This document shows, in pieces, positions 15,058-24,158 of a stretch of DNA of 64,000 nucleotides. Below the pieces are notes generated by a model. That model did not search any database. It was given only the letters and a program-made list of their open reading frames with translations, and had not been told where the DNA came from. Made by a program: the position numbers and the translations under genes. Source of the stretch: Gemmatimonadota bacterium (GTDB taxonomy: Bacteria; Gemmatimonadota; Gemmatimonadetes; Gemmatimonadales; Gemmatimonadaceae); NCBI GenBank assembly GCA_016194585.1, contig JACQBG010000026.1, positions 1-64,000 on the forward strand, read 5' to 3'. The first letter of the stretch is position 1. Each line of letters opens with the position of its first letter.

Positions 15058-15123
15058 GTCATGGCGGCCTCGGCGTTCCGGTCACCCGTTCGTCCGTCGC
15101 CGGAACGTTGGTAGATTTGGTCC

Positions 15124-16185
15124 ATGGAACTTCCCCCCGAACTCGAACTCGGCCTCGATACCTTCGGCGACGTCACGGTCGACGATGCCGGCCGTATGCT
15201 CCCGCAGGCCCGCGTCCTCCGGGACGTCATCACCGAAGCGGAGCTCGCCGATTCGGTGGGCGTGGACTTCTTCGGCGTCGGCGAGCATCACCGCCCCGAC
15301 TTCGCCATCTCGGCGCCCGAGGTGCTTCTCGCGGCGATCGCGAGCCGCACGACGCGCATGCGGCTCGGCTCGGCGGTGACGGTGCTCAGCTCCGACGACC
15401 CGATCCGCGTGTTCCAGCGCTTCTCGACGCTCGACGCCGTGTCGGGCGGGCGCGCCGAGGTGATCCTCGGGCGCGGTTCGTTCATCGAGTCGTTCCCGCT
15501 CTTCGGGTTCGACCTCGACCAGTACGAGACGCTGTTCGAGGAGAAGCTCGACCTGTTCGCGACGGTGCGCGCGCACGACGGCACGGGCGAGCCGGTCTCC
15601 TGGTCAGGCACGACGCGCGCGCCGCTCGAGGGGCGGAAGGTGTTCCCGCCCACCGAGTCGGGCACGCTCCGCGCGTGGATCGGTGTCGGCGGGAGCCAGG
15701 CGTCGGTGGTGCGTGCCGCGCGTTACGGACTGCCACTCATGCTCGCGATCATCGGTGGCGATCCGCAGCGGTTCGCGCCGTACGTCGCGCTGTACCATCG
15801 CGCGCTCGCGCAGCTCGGCGTGCCGGCGCTGCCGATCGGCGTGCATTCGCCCGGTCATGTGGCCGAGTCGGACGCGCAAGCGCGCGAGGAACTGTGGCCC
15901 GCCTACCGCGTGATGCGCGACCGCATCGGCGCCGAGCGCGGCTGGCCGCCGACGAGCCGGCGCGAATTCGAGCAGGAGATCGAGCACGGATCGCTGTACG
16001 TCGGCTCGCCGGACACGGTGGCGCGGAAGATCGCGGCCACGGCGACCGCGCTCGGCATCGCGCGGTTCGACATGAAGTACAGCGCCGGTACGTTGCCACA
16101 TGCGGCCATGATGCGCAGTATCGAACTGTATGGGCGGCAGGTAATCCCCAAGGTGCGGGCGTCGCTGGCGGCGACCCCGGCCTGA
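15124..16185 (+). CDS. LLM-class flavin-dependent oxidoreductase (353 aa)
   Basis: Bacterial luciferase-like TIM barrel: LADSVGVDFFGVGEHHRPDF, MRLGSAVTVLSSDDPIRVFQRFSTLDAVSGGRAEVILGRGSF, WIGVGGSQASVVRAARYGLPLML, and a C-terminal LYVGSPDTVARKIAATA. It would use FMNH2 or F420 with an unknown substrate. The ATG has no Shine-Dalgarno, but a -10-like TAGATT (15112-15117) ends 6 nt before it, so it may also be leaderless. Cytoplasmic. Confidence 0.88.
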   Translation: MELPPELELGLDTFGDVTVDDAGRMLPQARVLRDVITEAELADSVGVDFFGVGEHHRPDFAISAPEVLLAAIASRTTRMRLGSAVTVLSSDDPIRVFQRFSTLDAVSGGRAEVILGRGSFIESFPLFGFDLDQYETLFEEKLDLFATVRAHDGTGEPVSWSGTTRAPLEGRKVFPPTESGTLRAWIGVGGSQASVVRAARYGLPLMLAIIGGDPQRFAPYVALYHRALAQLGVPALPIGVHSPGHVAESDAQAREELWPAYRVMRDRIGAERGWPPTSRREFEQEIEHGSLYVGSPDTVARKIAATATALGIARFDMKYSAGTLPHAAMMRSIELYGRQVIPKVRASLAATPA

Positions 16186-16266
16186 ATCGCACGACGAAAC
16201 ACGCCGGCTGACCGGCCGCCACCGCGTCGGCTCCGAGACGTTCTCCTCTCCTCCCAGGTGCAATCC

Positions 16267-17673
16267 ATGAGACGCCCCCCGCTGCTCCCGCTCGCGATCG
16301 CCGCACTCGTCGCCGTTCCCGCGCTCGCGCAGACCACGCGCCCCGCCGACGAGCAGGCGTTGGCCCGCGCGATCTACAAGGAGTTCATCGAGATCCCGTC
16401 GGGTTTCACGACGGGTTCGACGACGCCGGTCGCTCAGGCCGCGGCGGCGCGACTGAAGGCCGCCGGCTTTCCCGACGCCGACATCCACGTGGACGGCGCC
16501 AGCCCGAAGAAGCTCAATCTCGTGGTGCGCTACCACGGCTCCGGGGCGCGCAAGCCGCTGCTGCTCGTCGCCCACACTGACGTGGTGGAGGCCAAGCGTG
16601 AGGACTGGAGCATGGATCCGTTCACGCTGAACGAGAAGGACGGCTACTTCTACGGCCGGGGCACCGGCGACGACAAGGCGCAGGCGGCGGTGTGGATCGC
16701 CAACCTCATCCAGTACAAGAAGGAAGGATTCACCCCCGACCGCGACATCATCGTCGCGCTCACAGCCGACGAGGAAGGGGGCGGCCCGTTCAACGGCGTC
16801 GACTGGCTCCTCAAGAACCATCGCGACTGGATCGACGCCGAGTATGCGCTGAACGAGGGCGGGTGGGGCGAGTCGGTGAACGGCAAGCAGATCGCGAACG
16901 ACCTGCAGGTGAGCGAGAAGTGGGTGCTCAGCCTGCGTCTCGAAGTGCGCAACAAGGGCGGCCACAGTTCGCTGCCGACCACGGACAACGCGATCTATCA
17001 TCTCGCCGGCGCGCTCGACCGCCTCTCGCGGTTCGGCTTCCCGTTGAAGACCAATGAAGTGACGGCCGCGTACTTCAAGCAGATCGCGAGGACGGAATCG
17101 GGCGCGCTCAGGGCCGACCTCGAGCAGGTGGCGGCCGGCTCTCAGGCGGCGATGCAGCGCGTCGCGAAGGGTTCGGTGAGCTGGAACGCGACGTTGCGCA
17201 CCACTTGCATCCCGACGATGCTCGAGGGCGGGCATGCGCTGAACGCGCTGCCCCAGCTTGCGGCGGCGACGGTGAACTGTCGCGTGCTCCCCGAGGACGG
17301 CGAAAAGTATGTGGTCGATGCGATCCGCAAGATCGTGGCCGACTCGGAGGTCACCGTGACGGTGATGGGCAAGCCCGAGGCCGGTCCGGCATCGCCGCTC
17401 CGCCCCGACGTGGTGCAGGCCGTGACGGGTGCGACGAAGCAGCTGTGGCCGAACGCGCTGACGATCCCGATCATGGTGATGGGCGCGACCGACGGACGGG
17501 CGCTCCGCGCCGCCGGCATCCCGACGTACGGCGTGCAAGGCTTCTTCTTCGATCGCGACGACATCCGGTTCCACGGCCGCGACGAGCGGATGCGCGTGCG
17601 TTCGTTCTACGAGGGGCAGGCGTTCCTGTACGACCTCGTGAAGCGGCTCAGCCGCGTGACGCCGGCGTCGTAA
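16267..17673 (+). CDS. secreted M20-family metallopeptidase (468 aa)
   Basis: Signal peptide (MRRPPLLPLAIAALVAVPALAQ) and the di-zinc M20 core: LLLVAHTDVV (His103, Asp105), YGRGTGDDKAQ, ADEEGGGPFNG (catalytic Glu), a GHSSLPTTDNAIY dimerisation-lid segment, and GATDGRALRAAG. Length and order match carboxypeptidase/ArgE-like M20 proteins. ATG 16267 with AGGTG upstream is preferred to GTG 16258. Likely a periplasmic amidohydrolase or carboxypeptidase feeding peptide scavenging. Confidence 0.88.
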   Translation: MRRPPLLPLAIAALVAVPALAQTTRPADEQALARAIYKEFIEIPSGFTTGSTTPVAQAAAARLKAAGFPDADIHVDGASPKKLNLVVRYHGSGARKPLLLVAHTDVVEAKREDWSMDPFTLNEKDGYFYGRGTGDDKAQAAVWIANLIQYKKEGFTPDRDIIVALTADEEGGGPFNGVDWLLKNHRDWIDAEYALNEGGWGESVNGKQIANDLQVSEKWVLSLRLEVRNKGGHSSLPTTDNAIYHLAGALDRLSRFGFPLKTNEVTAAYFKQIARTESGALRADLEQVAAGSQAAMQRVAKGSVSWNATLRTTCIPTMLEGGHALNALPQLAAATVNCRVLPEDGEKYVVDAIRKIVADSEVTVTVMGKPEAGPASPLRPDVVQAVTGATKQLWPNALTIPIMVMGATDGRALRAAGIPTYGVQGFFFDRDDIRFHGRDERMRVRSFYEGQAFLYDLVKRLSRVTPAS

Positions 17674-17689
17674 GGGTCCGCGCGCCCGC

Positions 17690-18703
17690 TCAGCGCGGCG
17701 GCTGCGCGGGCGCGACGGTCGGAACCATCAGCCGTCGCACCACCATCGAGGGCGGCTCGTCGTGGATGAGGTCCTCGAGTAGCTGCAGGACGAGCGGGCC
17801 GCCTCCGGCGCCGCGGAACGGATCGACGATGTTGTGCGGGAGGCGGAGCGAGTCGGGCAGCTCGTACAACGAGACGCGCGCGCCGTGGCGCGCCCACTGG
17901 CGCGCCAGCTCCTCCGCCGCTGACTCCTTCACCGTGCGGTCGTTGGCGTTCACGAGGATCGTCATCGCCGGCGTCGGGGCCGCGGTGCGCCGCGACTCCT
18001 TGAGGACGGACATGCCGAGCTGGAGGATGCGGGCGATGGCATGCGTCGCGATGCCGGGCTCGCGGTCGGGGCGCGCCGTATCGCTCGGCGCGCGCCGCGT
18101 GATGTTCGGGATCCGGTCGGCCAGCCCGACGATGGGGCGCTCGAGGATCGACGGGATGCGGCCGGCCTCGATCGCCGGGGCGATGATGACGGCCCGCGCC
18201 ACCTCGCGATGCTGCGCGATCCACGCGGCCATCGTGCCGCCGAGGCTGAGGCCGGCGACGATGACGGTGTCGCCCAAGCCGCTGGCGATGTCGACGGAGG
18301 AATCGGCGCACTGACGGAGCTCGTCCGCCGTGAGTCCGGCGAACGTGTGGGCGCTCCCGCCGCGCACGCCGTGGCGCGGCAGCCGCGGGACATACACGTT
18401 GTCGCCCGCGTCGTGCAGCAGCTGGGCCAGCGACTCGAACTGGCGCGGCGAGTCGGTGAGCCCGTGGAAGAGCACGACGACGCGCGCCGTCCGCGCGCCG
18501 TTCGTGAGGAAGATCGTGCGCGCGCCGCGCGCCGCGACGCTGTCGTCGACCGCCTGCTGCCGGGCGATCCGCGCGAACGATTCCTCGTAGGTGGGTCGCT
18601 CCTGGCTCCACGCGAGCGCGGGGAGCGAGAGGAGCGCCGCGGCGAGCAACGATCGCCGCGTGCCGACGGGAGCCGACGCACCTGCCCGATCACCCCACTT
18701 CAT
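17690..18703 (-). CDS. exported alpha/beta hydrolase (337 aa)
   Basis: Serine hydrolase with an N-terminal signal sequence (TRRSLLAAALLSLPALAWSQ). Oxyanion region LFHGLTDSPRQFESLA (His80), nucleophile elbow VAGLSLGGTMAA (Ser153), acid region ILVNANDRTV, and a late LRLPHNIVDPF giving the histidine. The pattern resembles carboxylesterase/monoacylglycerol-lipase-like enzymes. It is convergent with the M20 gene, with only 16 nt between stops. Substrate unknown. Confidence 0.82.
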   Translation of the reverse strand: MKWGDRAGASAPVGTRRSLLAAALLSLPALAWSQERPTYEESFARIARQQAVDDSVAARGARTIFLTNGARTARVVVLFHGLTDSPRQFESLAQLLHDAGDNVYVPRLPRHGVRGGSAHTFAGLTADELRQCADSSVDIASGLGDTVIVAGLSLGGTMAAWIAQHREVARAVIIAPAIEAGRIPSILERPIVGLADRIPNITRRAPSDTARPDREPGIATHAIARILQLGMSVLKESRRTAAPTPAMTILVNANDRTVKESAAEELARQWARHGARVSLYELPDSLRLPHNIVDPFRGAGGGPLVLQLLEDLIHDEPPSMVVRRLMVPTVAPAQPPR

Positions 18704-18736
18704 CTCGATCCTCCGTTCGGGATCCGCCGCGTCGGC

Positions 18737-19195
18737 TCAACCGAGCCGGCGGGCCCTCGTGAGCACCCGGTCGAGCGCGTTCGCGAACGCCTGCTTCTCA
18801 CGCGCGCCGTATGCGGCCTGTCCGCCCGTCTCGACGCCCGTGCCGCGCAGGCTGTCCATGAAGTTACGCACCGACAAGCGCTCCCCGATGATCTCCGGCG
18901 TGTACTCCTCGCCTCTCGGATCGATGACGACGACGCCCTTCGGCACGAGGAGCGCGGCGAGCGGGATATCGGCCGTCACCGCGACGTCGCCCGCCTCGGC
19001 GTGCTCGGCGATGTAGCGATCGGCTTCATCGGCGCCATGATCGACGCGCACCGTGGAGAGATGCGAATAGCCGGGCGGGAGCACCACCCGCTGGTTCGCC
19101 ACGAGCACTGTGTCGAGTGCCAGGCGATCGGAGGCGCGGAAGCACACGTCCTTCACCATCACGGGGACGGCGTCGGCGTCGATCCAAAGCTTCAT
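18737..19195 (-). CDS. YaiI/YqxD (DUF188) family protein (152 aa)
   Basis: Begins [24 protein letters not shown] and contains [36 protein letters not shown] and [24 protein letters not shown], the diagnostic order of the UPF0178/YaiI family, a PIN-like fold of unknown function. The usual cofactor-like acidic residues (D6, D8) are present. Divergent from the decarboxylase gene at 19321. TAGATT sits 8 nt before the ATG as a possible -10. Confidence 0.9.
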   Translation of the reverse strand: MKLWIDADAVPVMVKDVCFRASDRLALDTVLVANQRVVLPPGYSHLSTVRVDHGADEADRYIAEHAEAGDVAVTADIPLAALLVPKGVVVIDPRGEEYTPEIIGERLSVRNFMDSLRGTGVETGGQAAYGAREKQAFANALDRVLTRARRLG

Positions 19196-19257
19196 GGCGG
19201 AGCAATCTAGGCGGCGCGCCGACCCGCCGCCGTCACGTCACCTGAAGACGGCACGGC

Positions 19258-19307
19258 CGCGGCGCCCCCCGACGGCTATCAACCGTTCGTGCGAGGCGCG
19301 GCGCCCC
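19258..19307 (+). repeat. 11-bp direct repeat in a divergent intergenic region
   Basis: CGCGGCGCCCC occurs at 19258-19268 and again at 19297-19307, 39 bp start to start, between the divergent YaiI and decarboxylase-like genes. It may be a pair of regulator half-sites or only base composition; no other element is seen in 19196-19320. Confidence 0.3.
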
Positions 19308-19320
19308 GGAACGTGCGAGC

Positions 19321-20496
19321 TTGCGGAAGCTGCTCCTGACCACGGCAGTGGACTTCACCCCGGAGCAGACTGTGCACGACATCGTGAAGAAGCTCGTCGC
19401 CCTCATCAAGACGAACGGCTGGACGGATGACTTCGCGCTCGCGATCCGCAACGCGCAGGCGCACGACGTGCCCGGCATCGCCGATCTGCAGACGCTCGAC
19501 GACTACCTGCGCTATGTCGACGAGCTCGTGACGTGGACGCCGCGCGAGAACGTCGACTCGCGATGCATCCACGATCACCTCGTGAAGTTCTACTTCATCC
19601 TCGACCAGCCGCCGCTCAAGGCGCTGCAGAGTCCTATCACGCCGGGGACGCAGCCGCAGGTGCTCACGCCGCTCTCGGCGTGGATCGTGGAGTTCGCCCG
19701 CGCCTGGGGGTCGTATCTCGACACGCTGGAATCGGCGTGGGAGGTGGACGGCTTCCGCGCGGATCCGGCGTTCAACTGGGACGAGTACATGCCGTCACCG
19801 AGCGGCTACAAGACGTTCAACCAGTTCTTCGCCCGGCATGTGAAGCCCGGCATGCGGCCGGTGGCGGCGCCGTGCGACGATGCGGTGCTCGTCGCCCCGG
19901 CCGACTCGACGTTCGTCGGATGGTGGCAGGTGAGCGAGCGCTCCACGATCCAGGTGAACGACACCCCGTTGTCGATCAAGGGGATGGAGTGGTCGATCCA
20001 CGAGCTGCTCGAAGGGAGCGAGTACGCGGACCGGTTCCGCGGCGGGATCTTCACGCACTCGTTCCTCAACACCTTCGACTATCACCGCTGGCATGCGCCG
20101 GTGCGGGGCAAGGTGCTCGAAGCACGGGTCCTGCAGGGGCAGGCCTACCTCGACGTGGACTGCCGGCCGTCGACGGTCGATGGAAAGACGGTGAACGTCC
20201 TCCACACGCTCGACGGCACGGGCTACCAGTTCGTGCAGACGCGTGGGCTGATCGTCCTCGAGTCACCGGCCGGTCTCGTCGCATGCCTGCCGATGGGGAT
20301 GGCGCAGGTCTCGTCCGTGGTCATCACCGCGGAAGTGGGGGTGACGCTGCGCAAGGGCGAGGAACTCGGCTACTTCCAGTTCGGCGGCTCGGACTTCGTC
20401 ATGGTGTTCGAGCGGGCGAGCAACGTCGAGCTGACCTCGCAGGCGGGCGTGCACTACCAGCAGGGGACGAGCATCGGGAACGCGTACCCGGTGTGA
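19321..20496 (+). CDS. phosphatidylserine decarboxylase-related protein with PSDC N-domain (391 aa)
   Basis: The C-terminal half matches pyruvoyl decarboxylases: PSPSGYKTFNQFFARHVKPGMRPV, FLNTFDYHRWHAPVRGKV, and the self-cleavage region YFQFGGSDFVMVFE, where Ser357 would become the pyruvoyl group. The N-terminal half (residues 20-150) corresponds to the phosphatidylserine-decarboxylase-associated domain found in soluble fungal-type enzymes. No membrane helix. The start is TTG 19321; no ATG or GTG is well placed. The substrate may be an amino acid rather than phosphatidylserine. Confidence 0.75.
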   Translation: MRKLLLTTAVDFTPEQTVHDIVKKLVALIKTNGWTDDFALAIRNAQAHDVPGIADLQTLDDYLRYVDELVTWTPRENVDSRCIHDHLVKFYFILDQPPLKALQSPITPGTQPQVLTPLSAWIVEFARAWGSYLDTLESAWEVDGFRADPAFNWDEYMPSPSGYKTFNQFFARHVKPGMRPVAAPCDDAVLVAPADSTFVGWWQVSERSTIQVNDTPLSIKGMEWSIHELLEGSEYADRFRGGIFTHSFLNTFDYHRWHAPVRGKVLEARVLQGQAYLDVDCRPSTVDGKTVNVLHTLDGTGYQFVQTRGLIVLESPAGLVACLPMGMAQVSSVVITAEVGVTLRKGEELGYFQFGGSDFVMVFERASNVELTSQAGVHYQQGTSIGNAYPV

Positions 20497-20508
20497 CGCG
20501 GCGGGAGT

Positions 20509-20525
20509 GGGGCGGCCGTCGCCCC
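20509..20525. terminator. short hairpin between convergent genes
   Basis: GGGGCG (20509-20514) and CGCCCC (20520-20525) enclose a 5-nt loop, with partly paired flanks, in the 54-bp gap between the convergent decarboxylase-like and DUF1028 genes. CTCTTC follows on the plus strand. Possible bidirectional terminator. Confidence 0.4.
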
Positions 20526-20550
20526 TCTTCCGCGCGCCGACGGGCTGCGG

Positions 20551-21336
20551 TCAGTTGCAGTTTCGCCGCTGCGCCGCCGCCTTCTCGACGAGGCGGCGCA
20601 ATTCCTTGATCGGTTCCGGGTTGTCGTCCACCTGCAGCCGCAGCACGACGTCGTTGTGCAGCCACACGCCGCAGTTCTTCTTCACGATCAGCATCGCGGC
20701 CGACTGCATGCCGCGCTTGTCGCCGCCGGCCATCTGGCCGCCTTCGAGCGCCGCCATCAGGCGCAGCGAGATGTGCTGTCCGGCCGTGTGCTCGAACGCA
20801 GCGACCATCGAATCGACGACCCCCGGCCCGGCGAGGATGTTCCCCTGCGCGGTGCAGTGCGTGTTGGGCGCCGTGCACGCCTTGTTCCCGGCCCACGGCG
20901 TCGCCTTGGGTCCCGTGTACGCGAAGACGTTCCCCTTCGCGTCGATGACGGCGAACTGGCGTCCCTCCTTGCTCCAATCCTCGGGACGCGGGTCGGGATC
21001 GTCGGCCCAGATCTTCTTCACGATCTCCTCCGCCGTCAGTCCCTTGCGGAGGAGGTCGATCGCCTGCGGACCATAGCTGACGTCGACGATGGCCTGCGTC
21101 GCGGCGGCTCCCACGCCGGCTTCCGCCCACAGCACGCCATTCCCGACGGAGAACACGCGCGACTGCACGGCGGCGCCGATCTCGCCGGTCACGGGATCCA
21201 TCGCGAGGATCGAGAAAGTCGCGACGGGAGGCCACGGCAGCGGCTTGCCGCTCGGACTGAGATGCGGCACCTGCTGTGCGTGCAACGCGCCGGCGAGCGC
21301 GGCGAAGGAGAGGAGACGGCCGATCGTGGTTCGCAT
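20551..21336 (-). CDS. secreted DUF1028 protein (261 aa)
   Basis: Signal peptide (RLLSFAALAGALHAQ), then the DUF1028 signature: ATFSILAMDPVTGEIGAAVQSRVFSVGNGVLWAEAGVGAAATQAIVDVSYGP, RQFAVIDAKGNVFAYTG, AGNKACTAPN, AQGNILAGPGVVDSM. DUF1028 has an Ntn-hydrolase-like fold; mature Thr at ATFS is a plausible nucleophile only if processed there. In other genomes it neighbours peptidases. Here it is flanked by an amidohydrolase on the other strand. Confidence 0.85.
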   Translation of the reverse strand: MRTTIGRLLSFAALAGALHAQQVPHLSPSGKPLPWPPVATFSILAMDPVTGEIGAAVQSRVFSVGNGVLWAEAGVGAAATQAIVDVSYGPQAIDLLRKGLTAEEIVKKIWADDPDPRPEDWSKEGRQFAVIDAKGNVFAYTGPKATPWAGNKACTAPNTHCTAQGNILAGPGVVDSMVAAFEHTAGQHISLRLMAALEGGQMAGGDKRGMQSAAMLIVKKNCGVWLHNDVVLRLQVDDNPEPIKELRRLVEKAAAQRRNCN

Positions 21337-21505
21337 GAGACGAGGGATCCCGGCGGTTCGAGGGGGAACGTGCGCGACGACGCGCTGGATGCCGCAAACT
21401 TACGAGCACCACCACACTTCGGCGACTGGCGGTTCGTGCGCCTTCCGCATCGGCCGGTCCGGCGTAGTTTGGGAAACGGTCGTCGTCCCCCCGCCCGGAG
21501 CCAGA

Positions 21506-23536
21506 GTGCCCATCGTCGCCCGTTCGAATGCCCTCCTCGCCGCCGCCGCGCTGCTCCTCCCATGCGCCTCGGCATCGGCACGACAACCGCACGCGGACGG
21601 GGGCGCGCTGCGCGTCCGCGCGGCCGCCGAGTCCGACACGCTCCGCCTGTACTACCTCGGCTACGCGATCGGACGGGAGCGTTACGCGCTCGAGCGCACG
21701 GCGGAGGGCTACGCGCTCACCTCCGACTTCGACTACGTCGATCGCGGGCGCCGCACGCATGTGCAAGGCACGATGCGTCTCGCGCCCGATTGGGCGATGC
21801 GGCAGCTCGAGGTGGCGCGCCTCACCGACACGTCGCGCACCGTCGACACGCGGATCGACGTCGACGGGCGGCGGGCGACCGTGCGGCGGCGCGACTCGAC
21901 GACGACGGTCGAACTCCCGGCTGTCGCCTTCGCCATCTCACCGTACGCGCCGGTGGCGCAGCATCTCGCGCTGCTCCGCTACTGGAAAGCGCACGGCAGT
22001 CCGGCGGCGGTCGCCGTCGTGCCCGGTGGGCCGACGAACCGCGTGGGCATCTGGCATAGCGGGCGCGACACAGTGCGGCTCGGCACGCGCGCGGTCGTTC
22101 TCGACCGCTACGCGATCGATGGCGTGGTGTGGGGGATCGAGTACGCGTGGCTCGACGCCGACGGCCGGCTCGCGGCCTTCACGACCGCGGGAGGCGGGGG
22201 GCTCTCGATGGAGGCAATCCGGCTCTCACTCGAGCCGGCGTATCCCGCGCTGATGCAGCGCGCCGCCGTGGCCGCGATCGCCGACCTCGAACGCATCTCG
22301 CGCGCCGTGAAGCCGGTCGCCACTGGGACCGTCGCGTTCGTGGGGGCGACGCTGATCGACGGGACGGGCGCCCCGTCGGTGCCGAATGCCACCGTCGTCA
22401 TCGAGAACGGGCGCATCGCGGCCGCGGGCGCGACGGTCAGCATCCCCGCCGGAGCGCGCCGCATCGACGTGCGCGGCAAGACGATCGTCCCCGGCCTGTG
22501 GGACATGCACACGCACCTGAACCAGATCGAGTGGGCGCCCGTGTACCTCGCGGCCGGCGTGACGACGGTGCGCGACATGGGGAACGAGATCCCGTTCATC
22601 ACCGCGCTGCGCCGCGCCGTGCATTCGGGGCGCGCCGTGGGACCGCGGATGCTCCTCGCGGGCCTCGTCGACGGTGGCGGCCCCAACGCGTTCGGCGCCG
22701 TGAACGCGACGACCCCCGAGGAGGGACGGCGCGCGGTACAGCGCTATCACGAGCTCGGCTTCGAGCAGATGAAGCTCTACTCGCTGCTCAAGCCCGACGT
22801 CGTCGGGGCCATCACCCGCGAGGCGCACCGGCTCGGCATGACGGTCACCGGACATGTGCCGACTTCGCTCTCGCTGCTCGCCGCCGTCGACTCCGGGATG
22901 GATCATATCGCGCACCAGCCCGTGCGCGGCGATCCGGCGTCGGACAGCGTGCGGCAGGTCATCGCCGCGCTCAAGGCGCACGGCACGGTGATCGACCCCA
23001 CGGCCTCATGGGGCGAGCTGCTGGGCCACTCGACGTCCGTTCCCGTCTCCGCGTTCCAGCCGGTCATCGAGCGACTGCCTCCGGTGCTGGCCCAACGCAT
23101 CGTCGCCATGGGCACGCCGACCGTCGACGCCGCGACCGCCGCAGCACGCCTCGACCGCACGCTGGCCATCATCCGCGCGTTGCACGAGGCCGGCGTGCCG
23201 ATCGTCGCCGGCACCGACGAAGGGATCCCGGGGTTCAGCGTGTATCGCGAGATCGAACTCTACGCGAAGGCGGGGATGTCGCCGATGGACGCCATCCGCG
23301 CGGCGACGGCGGTCGCGGCGAAAGCGATGCGTCTCGACGGGGAACTCGGAACGCTGGAGCCCGGCAAGCGGGGCGATCTCGTCGTGCTCGATGGGAACCC
23401 GCTCAACGACATCGCGAACATCCGCACGGTGCGGCTCGTCGTGAAGGGCGGGCGCGTGTACGAGAGCGCGGCGCTCTGGCGTGCCGCGGGGTTCGTCCCC
23501 GCCGCGGGCCCGACGCCGTCGCGGCGGCAACCGTGA
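21506..23536 (+). CDS. secreted amidohydrolase with N-terminal beta-rich domain (676 aa)
   Basis: GTG 21506 (GGAG upstream) gives a signal peptide (NALLAAAALLLPCASASA). Residues about 40-270 form an uncharacterised beta-rich region (YYLGYAIGRERYALERTAEGY). Residues 280-660 are a metal-dependent amidohydrolase: VGATLIDGTGAPSVPNATVVIENGRI, WDMHTHL (His335, His337), TGHVP (His450), IAHQPV, GTDEGIPG (Asp571) and a C-terminal LEPGKRGDLVVLDGNP. Similar exported imidazolonepropionase-like enzymes are common in soil bacteria. Likely periplasmic hydrolysis of a cyclic amide or dipeptide. Confidence 0.85.
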   Translation: MPIVARSNALLAAAALLLPCASASARQPHADGGALRVRAAAESDTLRLYYLGYAIGRERYALERTAEGYALTSDFDYVDRGRRTHVQGTMRLAPDWAMRQLEVARLTDTSRTVDTRIDVDGRRATVRRRDSTTTVELPAVAFAISPYAPVAQHLALLRYWKAHGSPAAVAVVPGGPTNRVGIWHSGRDTVRLGTRAVVLDRYAIDGVVWGIEYAWLDADGRLAAFTTAGGGGLSMEAIRLSLEPAYPALMQRAAVAAIADLERISRAVKPVATGTVAFVGATLIDGTGAPSVPNATVVIENGRIAAAGATVSIPAGARRIDVRGKTIVPGLWDMHTHLNQIEWAPVYLAAGVTTVRDMGNEIPFITALRRAVHSGRAVGPRMLLAGLVDGGGPNAFGAVNATTPEEGRRAVQRYHELGFEQMKLYSLLKPDVVGAITREAHRLGMTVTGHVPTSLSLLAAVDSGMDHIAHQPVRGDPASDSVRQVIAALKAHGTVIDPTASWGELLGHSTSVPVSAFQPVIERLPPVLAQRIVAMGTPTVDAATAAARLDRTLAIIRALHEAGVPIVAGTDEGIPGFSVYREIELYAKAGMSPMDAIRAATAVAAKAMRLDGELGTLEPGKRGDLVVLDGNPLNDIANIRTVRLVVKGGRVYESAALWRAAGFVPAAGPTPSRRQP

Positions 23537-23576
23537 TCGGCGCGGGACACCTCATCGTTCCATCCAGCTCACTGCC

Positions 23577-24137
23577 ATGACCGACCTTCCCACGATCTTC
23601 ATCCTGCCCGGGCTCGGCGATTCCGGCCCCGATCATTGGCAGAGCGTGCTCGAACGAAGCGACCGCCGTTGCGTGCGCATCGCGCAGGACGAATGGGATG
23701 CACCGCGCTGCGGCGCGTGGGTCGCGCGCCTCGACGAAGCGATCGCGCGCAGCGAGACGCCCGTGGTGCTCGTCGGCCACAGCTCGGCCTGCGCACTCGT
23801 CGCGCACTGGACGGCGTCGGCATCGCGCGAGCAGATAGCGCGCGTGCACGGGGCGCTCCTCGTGGCGCCGAGCGACCCGGACGGTCCGAATTACCCCGCC
23901 GGACCCACGGGCTTCGGCCCCGTGCCGCTCAGCCGCTTGCCGTTCCCCTCCATCGTGGTGGCGAGCGACGACGACCCGTACGTCACCGCGGCTCGCGCGA
24001 CCGAATACGCCGAGGCGTGGGGGAGCGAATTCGTCATGCTCGCCGGTGCGGGTCACATCAACGTCGCGAGCGGGTTCGGCCCGTGGCCACTCGGGCGGGA
24101 CCTGCTGGAGCGATTGCGCGCGGTCGCCGGTCGCTGA
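23577..24137 (+). CDS. RBBP9/YdeN-family alpha/beta hydrolase (186 aa)
   Basis: Short serine hydrolase: IFILPGLGDSGPDHWQSVLE at the N terminus, nucleophile elbow VGHSSACALVAHW (Ser69), acid segment VVASDDDPY (131-133) and GAGHINVASGFGPWPLG (His160), a complete triad in the order typical of RBBP9/YdeN. No signal peptide. It lies 40 nt after the amidohydrolase and 21 nt before the NIF3-like gene, so the three are probably one transcript. Substrate unknown. Confidence 0.87.
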   Translation: MTDLPTIFILPGLGDSGPDHWQSVLERSDRRCVRIAQDEWDAPRCGAWVARLDEAIARSETPVVLVGHSSACALVAHWTASASREQIARVHGALLVAPSDPDGPNYPAGPTGFGPVPLSRLPFPSIVVASDDDPYVTAARATEYAEAWGSEFVMLAGAGHINVASGFGPWPLGRDLLERLRAVAGR

Positions 24138-24158
24138 CCCCCCTTCCATCTCTCCCCG

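Noticed and set aside
19321-20496. Essential membrane phosphatidylserine decarboxylase (Psd)
   Set aside because: It lacks the membrane segment and LGST site of Psd and has the additional PSDC-type N-domain.
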